A stretch of DNA of 24,305 bases, taken from the NCBI GenBank assembly GCA_964581165.1, contig CAZOMM010000027.1:1-24305 (forward strand), in the 5' to 3' direction. The notes under the pieces were generated by a model that saw only the letters and a list, made by a program, of their open reading frames with translations, ran no database searches and had not been told where the DNA came from. Of the stretch, positions 13,215 to 21,028 are shown piece after piece; positions within the stretch are counted from its first letter, which is position 1; each line of letters begins with the position of its first letter. Origin of the DNA: CAZPAN01 sp964581165 (lineage in GTDB: Bacteria; Actinomycetota; Coriobacteriia; Coriobacteriales; CADBOM01). Both the position numbers and the translations under genes were made by a program.

Positions 13215-14496
13215 CCCATTCCCTACGCAGGCGCTCACCTGTGGCCATGATTATGCGAATCACAATTACTGCACACACCAAGAAGCAGATGCATAGAATT
13301 ATTCCAGGTGTGTAACTTCCGCTCGCGTCGTAGATAAAGCTGTAAATCGAAACAAAGCCGTAGTAAGAAAAGGCCAAAACTGCGTTAATCCAGCAAGAAA
13401 TAGTTCCGAAGTTTTTCCCACCAAAGTAGCGCTGAGCAGCTACAGATGTTCCAACCATCGGTAGACCCATGGGAAGTCCAAATAAGAAGGAGCCTGCAAA
13501 AATTGCCACGTCGTGATGCACCAGAATAATCAGTGCACATCCGACAATTCCGAAGATTCCTAAAAAGATTGTGGCCCTAAACATCCCCCACTTATCAACC
13601 AAACCACCAACTACAATTGAGCCGATAACCCAGCCAATTAGCGAGACAGAGCCAACCAAACCAGAAACCGTAGTGGACATTCCAGCAGAAGTTGCAAGAC
13701 CGGGCAGGTTTGCCGACATAGCATTGATTGCCATTGTTAAGAAGGCAAAAATTGCAACAAACCAAAAAACTGGACTTTTAACAGCACGTTTCCAAGTAAC
13801 ACCGGGGATCTCAATTGTCTCGGACTGTTCGCTCTTCTTAATGTAATCCTCTTCTTTGGCTCCATAGGGAATTAGACCCTTCTCGCTTGGACGATAGCGA
13901 AACAGCGGGATTGCAAGAATCAGAAGAATTGCTGCAAGTACTGCTTCTACCAAAAAAGCGTTTTGCCAGCCGTAAGACTCGATAACCCAGCTACCAAGAG
14001 TAGACCAAATAGCACCAACACCGGTAGTTACGGCATTAATAACACCAATAACCGTTCCTGCGCCTTTTTCGAACCAGTTAGCTCCAACGCCGCACATAAA
14101 AGCGCCGCCGCAAAGCGCGCCAGTAATTGCCATAAAGATTGCAGCAACATACATATTGCCAATCGAAGTGGCAAAGTAGGGCAGGACAAAACCGACGACT
14201 GCAGCAGCCATGCCGAGCGGTATCCAGATCATGGATTTGACCTTGTCCATGATGAACCCAACAAACAGGAACATCACACCCATGACCAGTCCCATTACAG
14301 TGAGATAAAGGGCTCCTTCTCCGCGCCCAATTCCGAAGAATTCGGACATTGGAACAATGGTGATGCCCGATGCATTTTGCATCATGCCGCTGGTCACGCA
14401 GCCAATTGCGATTGCTCCAATCAGGGCAATCCAGTGCCATTTAGATCTGTTGCGGCTAGTCCATACCGTTTTTCCGGTCTTTGTGTCGTCTGACAT
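13207..14496 (-). CDS. MFS transporter, OFA (oxalate/formate antiporter-like) family
   Basis: A 429-residue inner-membrane protein with about 12 hydrophobic helices in two halves and a central hydrophilic loop (YRPSEKGLIPYGAKEEDYIKKSE, residues about 206-228). The first helices (GCVTSGMMQNASGITIVPMSEFFGIGRGE) and the DK loop FIMDKVKS after helix 2 resemble OFA proteins, which move small carboxylates such as oxalate, formate or monocarboxylates. It lies between butyrate kinase and the Fe-S protein. It may export the acid made by Ptb-Buk or import the growth substrate (inference). A strong AAAGGAGGG lies 5 nt before the ATG. Confidence 0.88.
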   Translation of the reverse strand: MSDDTKTGKTVWTSRNRSKWHWIALIGAIAIGCVTSGMMQNASGITIVPMSEFFGIGRGEGALYLTVMGLVMGVMFLFVGFIMDKVKSMIWIPLGMAAAVVGFVLPYFATSIGNMYVAAIFMAITGALCGGAFMCGVGANWFEKGAGTVIGVINAVTTGVGAIWSTLGSWVIESYGWQNAFLVEAVLAAILLILAIPLFRYRPSEKGLIPYGAKEEDYIKKSEQSETIEIPGVTWKRAVKSPVFWFVAIFAFLTMAINAMSANLPGLATSAGMSTTVSGLVGSVSLIGWVIGSIVVGGLVDKWGMFRATIFLGIFGIVGCALIILVHHDVAIFAGSFLFGLPMGLPMVGTSVAAQRYFGGKNFGTISCWINAVLAFSYYGFVSIYSFIYDASGSYTPGIILCICFLVCAVIVIRIIMATGERLRREWAK

Positions 14497-14518
14497 TTCT
14501 TCCCTCCTTTTTCTATCC

Positions 14519-14618
14519 CCTCCGGCGCTATTCTTTTGCGCGGAGGAATCTTCCTCTAGCGGCTGCAGGTTTTAATTCTCCTTTCAGATTAAAGCTATGC
14601 TTTTTTACCCTGCAGCCG
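14519..14618. promoter_or_regulatory. Nested inverted repeats in the MFS leader
   Basis: Between buk and the MFS start, CGGCTGCAGG (14560-14569) and CCTGCAGCCG (14609-14618) form perfect 10-bp arms enclosing 39 bp. Next to it CCTCC-G-GCGC (14519-14528) pairs with GCGC-GGAGG (14538-14546), 22 bp before the ATG. On the minus strand the enclosed segment contains GAAAGGAGAA, a Shine-Dalgarno-like string with no gene following. This could be a terminator after buk, an mRNA stabiliser or an attenuator. Confidence 0.5.
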
Positions 14619-14697
14619 TTTATTGCCAGTTGAATTGCTTGCTGGCTTTTGTTTGACGAGTTGTTTGACAGCTTCGCTTGCTGAACTCTTTTCTTAG

Positions 14698-14753
14698 TTG
14701 AACTCGCCAGCTTGAAGTTGCCAGCTCGAACCCGCCAGCCTGAACTCGCCAGC
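14698..14753. repeat. 4 x 14-bp tandem repeat downstream of butyrate kinase
   Basis: Four contiguous 14-bp units: TTGAACTCGCCAGC (14698-14711), TTGAAGTTGCCAGC, TCGAACCCGCCAGC and CTGAACTCGCCAGC (14740-14753). Related CTTGCT-containing fragments flank them on both sides (14636-14697 and 14754-14790), running up to the buk stop. No gene in this 291-bp gap. Confidence 0.85.
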
Positions 14754-14787
14754 CTTGCTGAGTGCGACTCCTTGTAGTAGGCACTTG

Positions 14788-15915
14788 CTAATTGGGATTG
14801 ATAGTTGTTAGGTTGTTGCCTTCGCCCTCATAAACAGCTGGCTCTTCTTGTCCCGAAAGCACCCTATAAGCGCCTAAAGCTAGAGCTTCGTTTTCAAATC
14901 CACTTGGGTAACGCAAAAAGGAAGCCATTCTTCCTACCTTTTTGGATATTGAGTTGATGAGTCTGTCTGAATGTGCCATACCAGCAGTAAAGACCACTGC
15001 ATCTACCTCGCAGTCGAGAACTGCATAGCAAGCACCAATCTCGCGGCAAATTTGATGAACCATCGCATCAAAAACAAGCTTTGCCTCATCATTGCCCTCG
15101 TCGATCATCTTTTCGACTTCGCGCATATCGGCAGTGCCGAGGTAGGATTTAACTCCAGCTTCGCCCTTGAGCATGCGAAACACCTCTGCTTCGGTGTATC
15201 CGCCTGTAAAACACAGATGAACAAGCTGGCCTGTTGGCAAAGAACCGGCACGATCGGGAGTAAAAGGGCCATTCCCATCACCGGTACCATCGTTTACATC
15301 AATGATCCTGCCACGACGATGTGCCGCAATCGAGATTCCCCCACCCATATGAACAACTATGAGATTTACTTGCTCGTAGCTTTTTCCAAGCTCGGCTGCC
15401 GCCTTACGAGCCACGGCGCGGTGATTTAGCGCATGAAAGGCCGAGCGCTTAGTGAACCTTGGATTTCCGGTGAGATGTGCCTCCGGGAGCATTTGATCTA
15501 TGGTAGATGGATCAGTAATAAGCATAGGAATCTTTTTGTCGAGATCCTTTTGCAGCTCATCAACCAAACCTAGTGCAATATAAGAAGCATGGATAATCTT
15601 TTTGTCGGGAGTATATAGGCTAGCAAGACGCTCACGCAGCTTGCCCTCTATTACAAAGGTTCCACCCTCTCCACCAAAAAATAGACCGCTGCCTCTTACA
15701 GCAAAGGCATCGAGATCAGACACAGACAAAGCAATGGAATCTAACCAAGCATTGATATTACGTGCTTTGACCTCCACCTCTTGTCTGCCGGTTAAAACCA
15801 TGTCTACCTCGTCTTTGCTGTAATCAAAGGAGTGATCGCAGACAAGTTTTTCGTCTTCGTATATCGCTAGCTTTGCAGAGGTTCCTCCCAGATTGATTAC
15901 CAAAATTCTGTACAT
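14788..15915 (-). CDS. buk: Butyrate kinase family (acyl phosphate + ADP to acid + ATP)
   Basis: A 375-residue acetokinase-superfamily enzyme. The N-terminal phosphate motif is VINLGGTSAKLAIYEDE (residues 6-22). Other signatures are VVHMGGGISIAAHRRGRIID near 187, NDGTGDGNGPFTPDRAG near 208, and VFTAGMAHSD near 308. Butyrate kinases and branched-chain fatty-acid kinases share these. It makes ATP from butyryl or a similar acyl phosphate in the cytoplasm. It starts 5 bp after the ptb stop, the normal ptb-buk arrangement, so the two act together. Chain-length specificity cannot be read from the sequence. Confidence 0.93.
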   Translation of the reverse strand: MYRILVINLGGTSAKLAIYEDEKLVCDHSFDYSKDEVDMVLTGRQEVEVKARNINAWLDSIALSVSDLDAFAVRGSGLFFGGEGGTFVIEGKLRERLASLYTPDKKIIHASYIALGLVDELQKDLDKKIPMLITDPSTIDQMLPEAHLTGNPRFTKRSAFHALNHRAVARKAAAELGKSYEQVNLIVVHMGGGISIAAHRRGRIIDVNDGTGDGNGPFTPDRAGSLPTGQLVHLCFTGGYTEAEVFRMLKGEAGVKSYLGTADMREVEKMIDEGNDEAKLVFDAMVHQICREIGACYAVLDCEVDAVVFTAGMAHSDRLINSISKKVGRMASFLRYPSGFENEALALGAYRVLSGQEEPAVYEGEGNNLTTINPN

Positions 15916-15920
15916 GAGAT

Positions 15921-16823
15921 CTACCTCGCAATCATTGTTGTAACAGCCAAAGTGCTGTACTTGGTCTCAACAGATGCTGCTCTAGACGAAACTGCTATAG
16001 GCACGCCAGCCCCAAGAACAATTCCAATGGGAGTTAGTCCTTGCATCTCGAGAATCTTGGCAACAACGCTGCCGCTAACCATGTTTGGAAACATCAAGAT
16101 GTCGGCATCGCCTGCCACAGGACTCGAATAACCCTTGGCGTTTGCTCGCTCAAAACTAAGAGCCAAATCTAGTGAGATTGGTCCTTCAACTATGCAGCCA
16201 GTGATCTCGCCAGCCTCATTCATACGCTTTAGCTCGGCAGCCTCATAAGACTCAACAATCTTGGGGCTTACCCCTTCGGCAGCCGCAATCGAAGCCACCT
16301 TTAGGTCTTCTCCATATCCAAAAGCATGCATTGCGCGAGCCACGGACTCAATCTGCATAGCGCGCTGTTCTAAGGTTGGATAAGGAAGTATGGCTACATC
16401 GCATAGACCAATAATCTTGTGATATCCCGGAAAGCCAGTAAGTGTTAGATGCGTAACAAGCTTGTCATGCTCAAGACCAGTCTCTTTGTTCAATACCGCC
16501 CTGAGTAAATCCGAAGTGTTAAGTGTTCCCTTTTGAATCATGTCAACCTTGCCCTCACGAGCCAAGGCAATCGTTTTTGCAGCCGATTCAACATCGTCTT
16601 GCGCATCGATTATTTCTATTTCTGAGGGATTATGTCCACAATCGCTAATAAGCTTTGAGATGGTAGCAGTATCGCCTATCAAAACTGGATCCACATAGCC
16701 ATCATCTGCAGCTCTAAGCACCGCTTCTACCGCATGTGCATCGTTGGCTGAGGCCAAAGCAACTCTTTTGGGCTTGCTATTAGGCTTAGCCATGCTTACA
16801 AGCTGTTGGATATCCTTGATCAT
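15921..16823 (-). CDS. ptb: Phosphate butyryltransferase family (phosphotransacylase)
   Basis: A 300-residue enzyme converting acyl-CoA plus phosphate to acyl phosphate plus CoA. Family features include ALASANDAHAVEAVLRA near 30, MIQKGTLNTSDLLRAVLNKE near 102, DVAILPYPTLEQR near 150, VEGPISLDLALS near 223 and SGSVVAKILE. The ATG at 16823, with AGGAG 4 nt upstream, is preferred over an earlier in-frame start. It follows the acylating aldehyde dehydrogenase across a 202-bp gap holding the 40-bp repeat and precedes buk by 5 bp. Together they convert acyl-CoA to free acid with one ATP. Confidence 0.92.
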   Translation of the reverse strand: MIKDIQQLVSMAKPNSKPKRVALASANDAHAVEAVLRAADDGYVDPVLIGDTATISKLISDCGHNPSEIEIIDAQDDVESAAKTIALAREGKVDMIQKGTLNTSDLLRAVLNKETGLEHDKLVTHLTLTGFPGYHKIIGLCDVAILPYPTLEQRAMQIESVARAMHAFGYGEDLKVASIAAAEGVSPKIVESYEAAELKRMNEAGEITGCIVEGPISLDLALSFERANAKGYSSPVAGDADILMFPNMVSGSVVAKILEMQGLTPIGIVLGAGVPIAVSSRAASVETKYSTLAVTTMIAR

Positions 16824-16918
16824 TTTTCTCCTGACTAATAGCAGCAATTGCTGCTCACTCTTGCCTACCCTTGTTTTTTGCGTTTTGTTTTTTCTTGCCT
16901 TTTGCTTTTTCGCCGAAT

Positions 16919-17023
16919 CATGCCGAGTTCTATGCTCTGAGCTTTAGACTCCGAACTCCATGTCGAGTTCTATATCCTGAGCTCTAGACCCCGAACTCCA
17001 AACTGCGAGCTTTAGACTCCGAA
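16919..17023. repeat. 40-bp tandem repeat, 2.5 copies
   Basis: Unit 1 (16919-16958) and unit 2 (16959-16998) are exactly 40 bp and differ at only a few bases. A partial third copy runs to about 17023, next to the aldehyde dehydrogenase stop. Each unit contains inverted arms GAGTTC ... GAACTC, so each can fold. Adjacent 16860-16915 is a T-rich stretch (TTGTTTTTTGCGTTTTG and similar) that on the minus strand is A-rich leader before ptb. Confidence 0.85.
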
Positions 17024-17025
17024 AA

Positions 17026-18459
17026 CTAAGCCCAAATCTCTTCTTCTGTTGGATCTGGGCGATCAGTTGGGATCCTGTAAATCAAACGGGTGTAGTTGAG
17101 AAGATCTGTGAAGTCGAGATTGCGAGTGATGATATTTTTCTGCCAGAAACCGCAGCCAACTCCACTGGTAACAGCAGTTCCAGTTTCGTAGTATGGGCCT
17201 CCACCTACTGCCTGGTTGCCGTTATTAACGCACACACGACACACAGGTAAAGTCAGGCCTGCATATCTCTGATTTTCTTCGCTGTCTGTCCAGATAACAC
17301 TGGAGTGACCAGCGCCCTCCATGTTTAGATTTGCAACTGCAATTTCGATAGCATCTTCCCACGATCCCTCGTAGGTGATGTAGGCACTAACAGGAAGAAG
17401 CTTTTCGCGAGCAAGTTGCTCATCTTGGGCATAGGCTTCTACCTTGGCCATAATCAAAATCGCATCTTCAGGGAGATCGATCTGAGCAGCCTGGGCAAGT
17501 TCATCAACTCCACGCCCAACAAGTGTTGGACTAATTGCAAGCTGACCCTGCTTATTGGGAACAAAACAGACCTCGCGAATGCGCGCAACTTCATTGGCAT
17601 CACTAACAACGTAAGCAGAATTTGAGTTAAAAGCATCTATAAAGGCCTGCTCATCTTCGGCAGGAACAACAAAGAACTGCTCACCAATGCACATAACGGC
17701 ATTATCTAGAGCGCGGTTGGGAATCGTAAGCTTGGCCATCTCATCAAAATGTGACGACATGCCCCTATCGATAATTACTTGACAGTTGCCCTGGCCAACT
17801 CCAAAAGAGGGATTGCCGCTAGAATTAGCTGCCTTAACCATACCTGGACCACCAGTTGCAACAACAAGATCAACCTGAGCCATAACCTCTTGAGAAGCCT
17901 CAATTGAGCCATGCTCAGGATCTACACACAAAATAAGATCCTCAGGAATACCAAGCTCGGCAATGGTTGAGCGCATAAGCTCGGCACAGTGCTGAGAAAC
18001 TTTCATTGCTCTGGGATGGGGACAACAAATAAGTGCATTGCCGCATTTCATTGCCTGCATAGCATTAGCAGCCATGGTTACCGTGGGATTTGTAGAAGGA
18101 AGAACCGAACCTACAACGCCAGCAGGTTTGGCAATCTTAAGAATGCAATCCACATCTAGTTTGCCCTGCTCCCAGCCAATAATTCCAGTACTCTTTTTGT
18201 CCTTCATATAAAACCACTGGGTTCCAAGCATTGCCTTGTGCTTGACAACCTTGTCCTTGGCATTTCCTATGCGAGTTTCTGCTGCAGCTTCTTCCGAAAA
18301 CATCTCGGCATTGTCATAAACAACTTTTCCGACAGCCCTAGCGGCTTTGTCATAAAGTTCTTGATTTGCCATCTTCTCGTAAATTGCCTGGGCCTTTTTA
18401 GCACGCTCGACCATGCTTGCAATATAATCGTGCATTGCTTGTCCACTGATCTCGCTCAA
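17026..18459 (-). CDS. CoA-acylating aldehyde dehydrogenase
   Basis: A 477-residue NAD(P)-dependent enzyme of the AdhE-N-terminal/SucD/sulfoacetaldehyde dehydrogenase (SauS) type that oxidises an aldehyde to its acyl-CoA. Visible features are KPAGVVGSVLPSTNP (111-125), NALICCPHPRA near 141, ATGGPGMVKAA near 201, GVGQGNCQVIID near 220, and the nucleophile loop ALDNAVMCIGEQ with Cys257. The C-terminal PYYETGTAVTSG segment is also family-like. Start is TTG at 18459 with AGGAGG just upstream; no better ATG exists. It heads the aldDH-ptb-buk series, and its promoter region is partly lost in the 100-N gap. The aldehyde (acetaldehyde, butyraldehyde, sulfoacetaldehyde, succinate semialdehyde) is undecided. 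Confidence 0.9.
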   Translation of the reverse strand: MSEISGQAMHDYIASMVERAKKAQAIYEKMANQELYDKAARAVGKVVYDNAEMFSEEAAAETRIGNAKDKVVKHKAMLGTQWFYMKDKKSTGIIGWEQGKLDVDCILKIAKPAGVVGSVLPSTNPTVTMAANAMQAMKCGNALICCPHPRAMKVSQHCAELMRSTIAELGIPEDLILCVDPEHGSIEASQEVMAQVDLVVATGGPGMVKAANSSGNPSFGVGQGNCQVIIDRGMSSHFDEMAKLTIPNRALDNAVMCIGEQFFVVPAEDEQAFIDAFNSNSAYVVSDANEVARIREVCFVPNKQGQLAISPTLVGRGVDELAQAAQIDLPEDAILIMAKVEAYAQDEQLAREKLLPVSAYITYEGSWEDAIEIAVANLNMEGAGHSSVIWTDSEENQRYAGLTLPVCRVCVNNGNQAVGGGPYYETGTAVTSGVGCGFWQKNIITRNLDFTDLLNYTRLIYRIPTDRPDPTEEEIWA

Positions 18460-18479
18460 TGTTCCTCCTCTTCAATTCT

Positions 18480-18579
18480 NNNNNNNNNNNNNNNNNNNNN
18501 NNNNNNNNNNNNNNNNNNNNNNNNNNNNNNNNNNNNNNNNNNNNNNNNNNNNNNNNNNNNNNNNNNNNNNNNNNNNNNN
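18480..18579. other. Assembly gap (100 N)
   Basis: Exactly 100 Ns, the conventional placeholder for a scaffold join of unknown length. It hides the core promoter of the aldehyde dehydrogenase operon. The linkage of everything to its right (regulator, rpoN, hydrolase) with the operon to its left depends on the scaffolding being correct. Confidence 0.98.
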
Positions 18580-18595
18580 CCGCTTGACTTATAGA

Positions 18596-18637
18596 TGTTC
18601 AAAAGTGTTCATTTATGTTCAATGCGAAAATGAACAC
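18596..18637. promoter_or_regulatory. TGTTCA array, probable activator (enhancer) sites
   Basis: TGTTCA occurs at 18596, 18606 and 18616, exactly 10 bp apart, and its complement TGAACA is at 18631-18636. The arms GTGTTCATTT (18605-18614) and AAATGAACAC (18628-18637) form a perfect 10-bp inverted repeat. It lies between the sigma-54 activator gene and the aldehyde dehydrogenase operon, at least 140 bp from the latter's start. That is the usual distance for upstream activating sequences bound by bacterial enhancer-binding proteins. Confidence 0.7.
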
Positions 18638-18713
18638 ATATGTACGTTTTGTGAAGAAACGAAGAAAATATAGTGCAGTATGAATTGCGAGAATTTTATA
18701 AGTTGTGAGAATA

Positions 18714-18732
18714 AGTTGAGAAAATCTCAACT
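18714..18732 (-). terminator. Hairpin downstream of the sigma-54 activator gene
   Basis: AGTTGAGA (18714-18721) pairs with TCTCAACT (18725-18732) with a 3-nt loop, in AT-rich sequence about 90 bp past the activator stop. No strong T-run follows on the minus strand (TATTCTC), so terminator function is only moderately supported. Confidence 0.45.
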
Positions 18733-18823
18733 AAGAAAATGCTGATTAGGTGCTTTTGTTTGGATCCAGCCTGTGTCGCAGTGCTTATGCGCGAAGGCGA
18801 CGCGAAGGCCAAGAGGCATTTCC

Positions 18824-20836
18824 CTAGAGTCCATAACGTTCTAATTTTCTGTAAAGAGTTGTTCTAGAAATTCCTAACTCTTTAGCCATCTTGGATTTAT
18901 TGCCATTGGTTTTGAGATAAAGATCTATCAGTCTTTTTCGTTCTTTATTTTCTAATACAGATAATTCTGAAAGATCTTCGTTAGTGTTATTTTTAGCTGA
19001 AATTGAGTCTTCTGATATTCCGGAGCTACTAGACTCAACATCAATAGACTCAACATCAATAGATTCAACATCATCCGAAGACAAAACTGCATCTAATAAC
19101 TTAGCTGGTAGGTGTTCTATTGAGATTTCTTGCTTACCTGCCGCAATGCAGGCACTTTCTATTGCGTTACGAAGCTCTCTAATATTACCCGGCCAAGAAT
19201 AAGCCAGAAGTACATCTAGAGCTTCTTGCCTTATGCGAGAAAGCTTGTCATTTGTTGTGTTTGCAAATTTGGCTAGGAAGTAGTTAAGCAAAAGCTCAAC
19301 ATCGCCTGGGCGATCCTTAAGTGAAGGCAGCGAAATACACATAACGTTTAGCCTGTAGTAAAGGTCTAGCCTAAACCGCCCATCTTGAACCATATCCCAA
19401 AGATTTCTATTGGTAGCACAAATAAGCCTAAAATCCACACGCTTGGGGACATTACTTCCAATGCGGCAAACTTCGTGATCTTCCAGCACCCTTAATAGCA
19501 TAGACTGAGCCTCGTAAGGAAGTTCACCTACCTCATCCAAAAACAGAGTGCCCCCATCTGCGTATTCGATCTTTCCTGCTGCGCCCTTACTGCTAGCACC
19601 GGTAAAAGCCCCGGGTACATACCCAAACAACTCGCTTTCGGCCAAATCCGATCTCATATTTGAACAGTTAAGAGCCACAAAAGGCATCTTTCGACGCATT
19701 CCAGCGTTATGAATAGACTGAGCAACTAGCTCTTTGCCAGTTCCACTTTCGCCCAACAACAAAACAGCGCTCGAGTGTAAAGCTGCAGCTTCGGCCTCTC
19801 TAATAACTGCACGCAAGCTGGCCGATTCTCCCACAATATCTGCAAAGGTATAAACTGCGCGATTAGATCCACTGTGGCCATTAAAGGGATTGAGCCTAGA
19901 GGCCTTAAAGCTAAAAGCCAAAGCCGAAACATTGCCCCTATAAAATACCGGCTCACAACTCTGACAAACTATAAATTTACCGTTTAAAGTCATAGAACTA
20001 GTTACATCTAGCGTGCTACTAACAAGCGGATAATCAGTAGAGATTGCCGCAAGCACTGCGCCTAACTTAGGAATGATTTCAAAAACATCAATGGAGCTTT
20101 CGGACTCATCCTCCAGATTAAACATCCGTTGAAAGCCACGGTCAGACCACAGAATTCTTCCAAAAGTGTCAACAAAAAGACTGCCCGAAGAATCGTCTGC
20201 TATGGCTTCTTCTTGGTCGATCATTTGATATGTCTGAGCCTTTAGTTGTGAGTAATAACGCCTAATTGCCTCACGCTTGGCTTTTTCGTAGAGCCTGAAA
20301 TATCTAAGAGCCGAATCATCAAAACGCTCCTCTGGCAGCAGAATAAAGGTAAACAAAACCCCATCCTCATCGGCTGTACGAGTGCAGTAAGAGGCAAATG
20401 GGCGCAGTAAATCTAAATAATGATCCTCTCCATGAACCCAGGCTTCGTCTCTATCGGCACCCAAAAGACAAAAAGCCGTAGTTCCAAGGGATGTCTCGCT
20501 TAGATCTAAGCCCCCCATCAGTCCATGTTGTCTAAACCAAGTCTGATCAAAATCCGATCGATAATCCACTACAACATTGTCACCATAGGCATGAAGAACA
20601 ATCCCACCTAGCGAAGAAACAAACTCATGCAGATCTTTGACCAAATAGTCGATAGCAACCTTTTCGAGATGGCGTCTTTGGGGATAAACCGACGCAGGCA
20701 CACCCACCTTAGGTCGATCACTTGGTTTAAGCCCAGATTGAAAGCACCTTTCGTGGGAATCTGAAATATCAGCGAGGATAGATGCATCGGGATATCCGCA
20801 CGTCAGTGAGCTTAGCTCATAGCTTATTCCCTGCAT
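18824..20836 (-). CDS. Sigma-54-dependent transcriptional activator (AcoR-like bEBP)
   Basis: About 670 residues. The N-terminal half looks like a GAF-type sensor (FVSSLGGIVLHAYGDNVVVDY ... LGTTAFCLLG) followed by a PAS-like segment (GSLFVDTFGRILWSDRGFQRMF), the AcoR layout. The AAA+ domain has Walker A GESGTGKE, the sigma-54 contact loop GAFTGA, Walker B GGTLFLDEVGEL and R-finger region FRLDLYYRLNV. A Fis-type helix-turn-helix (SKMAKELGISRTTLYRKLERYG) ends the protein. A serine/acidic linker with a 3x15-bp repeat separates AAA+ and HTH. ATG at 20836 (GGGAG 9 nt upstream) is preferred over a TTG five codons earlier. It sits between rpoN and the aldehyde dehydrogenase operon, its likely target. 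Confidence 0.93.
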   Translation of the reverse strand: MQGISYELSSLTCGYPDASILADISDSHERCFQSGLKPSDRPKVGVPASVYPQRRHLEKVAIDYLVKDLHEFVSSLGGIVLHAYGDNVVVDYRSDFDQTWFRQHGLMGGLDLSETSLGTTAFCLLGADRDEAWVHGEDHYLDLLRPFASYCTRTADEDGVLFTFILLPEERFDDSALRYFRLYEKAKREAIRRYYSQLKAQTYQMIDQEEAIADDSSGSLFVDTFGRILWSDRGFQRMFNLEDESESSIDVFEIIPKLGAVLAAISTDYPLVSSTLDVTSSMTLNGKFIVCQSCEPVFYRGNVSALAFSFKASRLNPFNGHSGSNRAVYTFADIVGESASLRAVIREAEAAALHSSAVLLLGESGTGKELVAQSIHNAGMRRKMPFVALNCSNMRSDLAESELFGYVPGAFTGASSKGAAGKIEYADGGTLFLDEVGELPYEAQSMLLRVLEDHEVCRIGSNVPKRVDFRLICATNRNLWDMVQDGRFRLDLYYRLNVMCISLPSLKDRPGDVELLLNYFLAKFANTTNDKLSRIRQEALDVLLAYSWPGNIRELRNAIESACIAAGKQEISIEHLPAKLLDAVLSSDDVESIDVESIDVESSSSGISEDSISAKNNTNEDLSELSVLENKERKRLIDLYLKTNGNKSKMAKELGISRTTLYRKLERYGL
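19030..19074. repeat. 3 x 15-bp repeat inside the activator linker
   Basis: Units 19030-19044, 19045-19059 and 19060-19074; the first two are identical and the third differs at two bases. They encode the repeated DVESI/DVESS pentapeptide in the linker before the Fis-type HTH. The reading frame is preserved. Confidence 0.9.
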
Positions 20837-20945
20837 TAGACTCACTCCCAAGTTTTACAGACAGGTGTTTAGGCACACACAAAGCTTATCTAAACGGTGC
20901 CAGCTAATATGTAGTAATCAATTGAACCGAACCATGTTAAACCAG

Positions 20946-20982
20946 AATTGACACGATTGTCGTTTGGGTGCGTGCAAAACTC
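20946..20982. promoter_or_regulatory. Bipartite conserved motif, copy 1
   Basis: AATTGACACGAT, 8 bp, then GGGTGCGTGC and AAACTC. The same arrangement with identical first half and spacing occurs at 23986-24023. Copy 1 lies about 110 bp upstream of the activator start, in the rpoN-activator gap. It contains a local GACA-CGAT-TGTC inverted repeat. A shared regulator-binding site is likely; which gene it controls here is unknown. The rest of the 186-bp gap (20837-21022) shows nothing else firm. Confidence 0.6.
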
Positions 20983-21012
20983 TGTTGGATTCGTGTAGTC
21001 CCTATTCTTGCT

Positions 21013-21028
21013 CGTTATAACGTTATAA
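21013..21028. repeat. 2 x 8-bp repeat at the rpoN stop
   Basis: CGTTATAA at 21013-21020 and again at 21021-21028; the second contains the rpoN TAA stop (21023-21025). Together they form the palindrome TTATAACGTTATAA. The unit is not codon-phased. Confidence 0.6.

Noticed and set aside
13963..14493. Long plus-strand frame opposite the MFS gene
   Set aside because: It is antisense to a clear transporter with full family signatures and has no recognisable protein features.
18795..18812. GG-N10-GC on the minus strand just after the activator gene as a sigma-54 promoter
   Set aside because: It arises from the local GCGAAGGC repeat, lacks the TGGCAC -24 consensus and is far from the next start.
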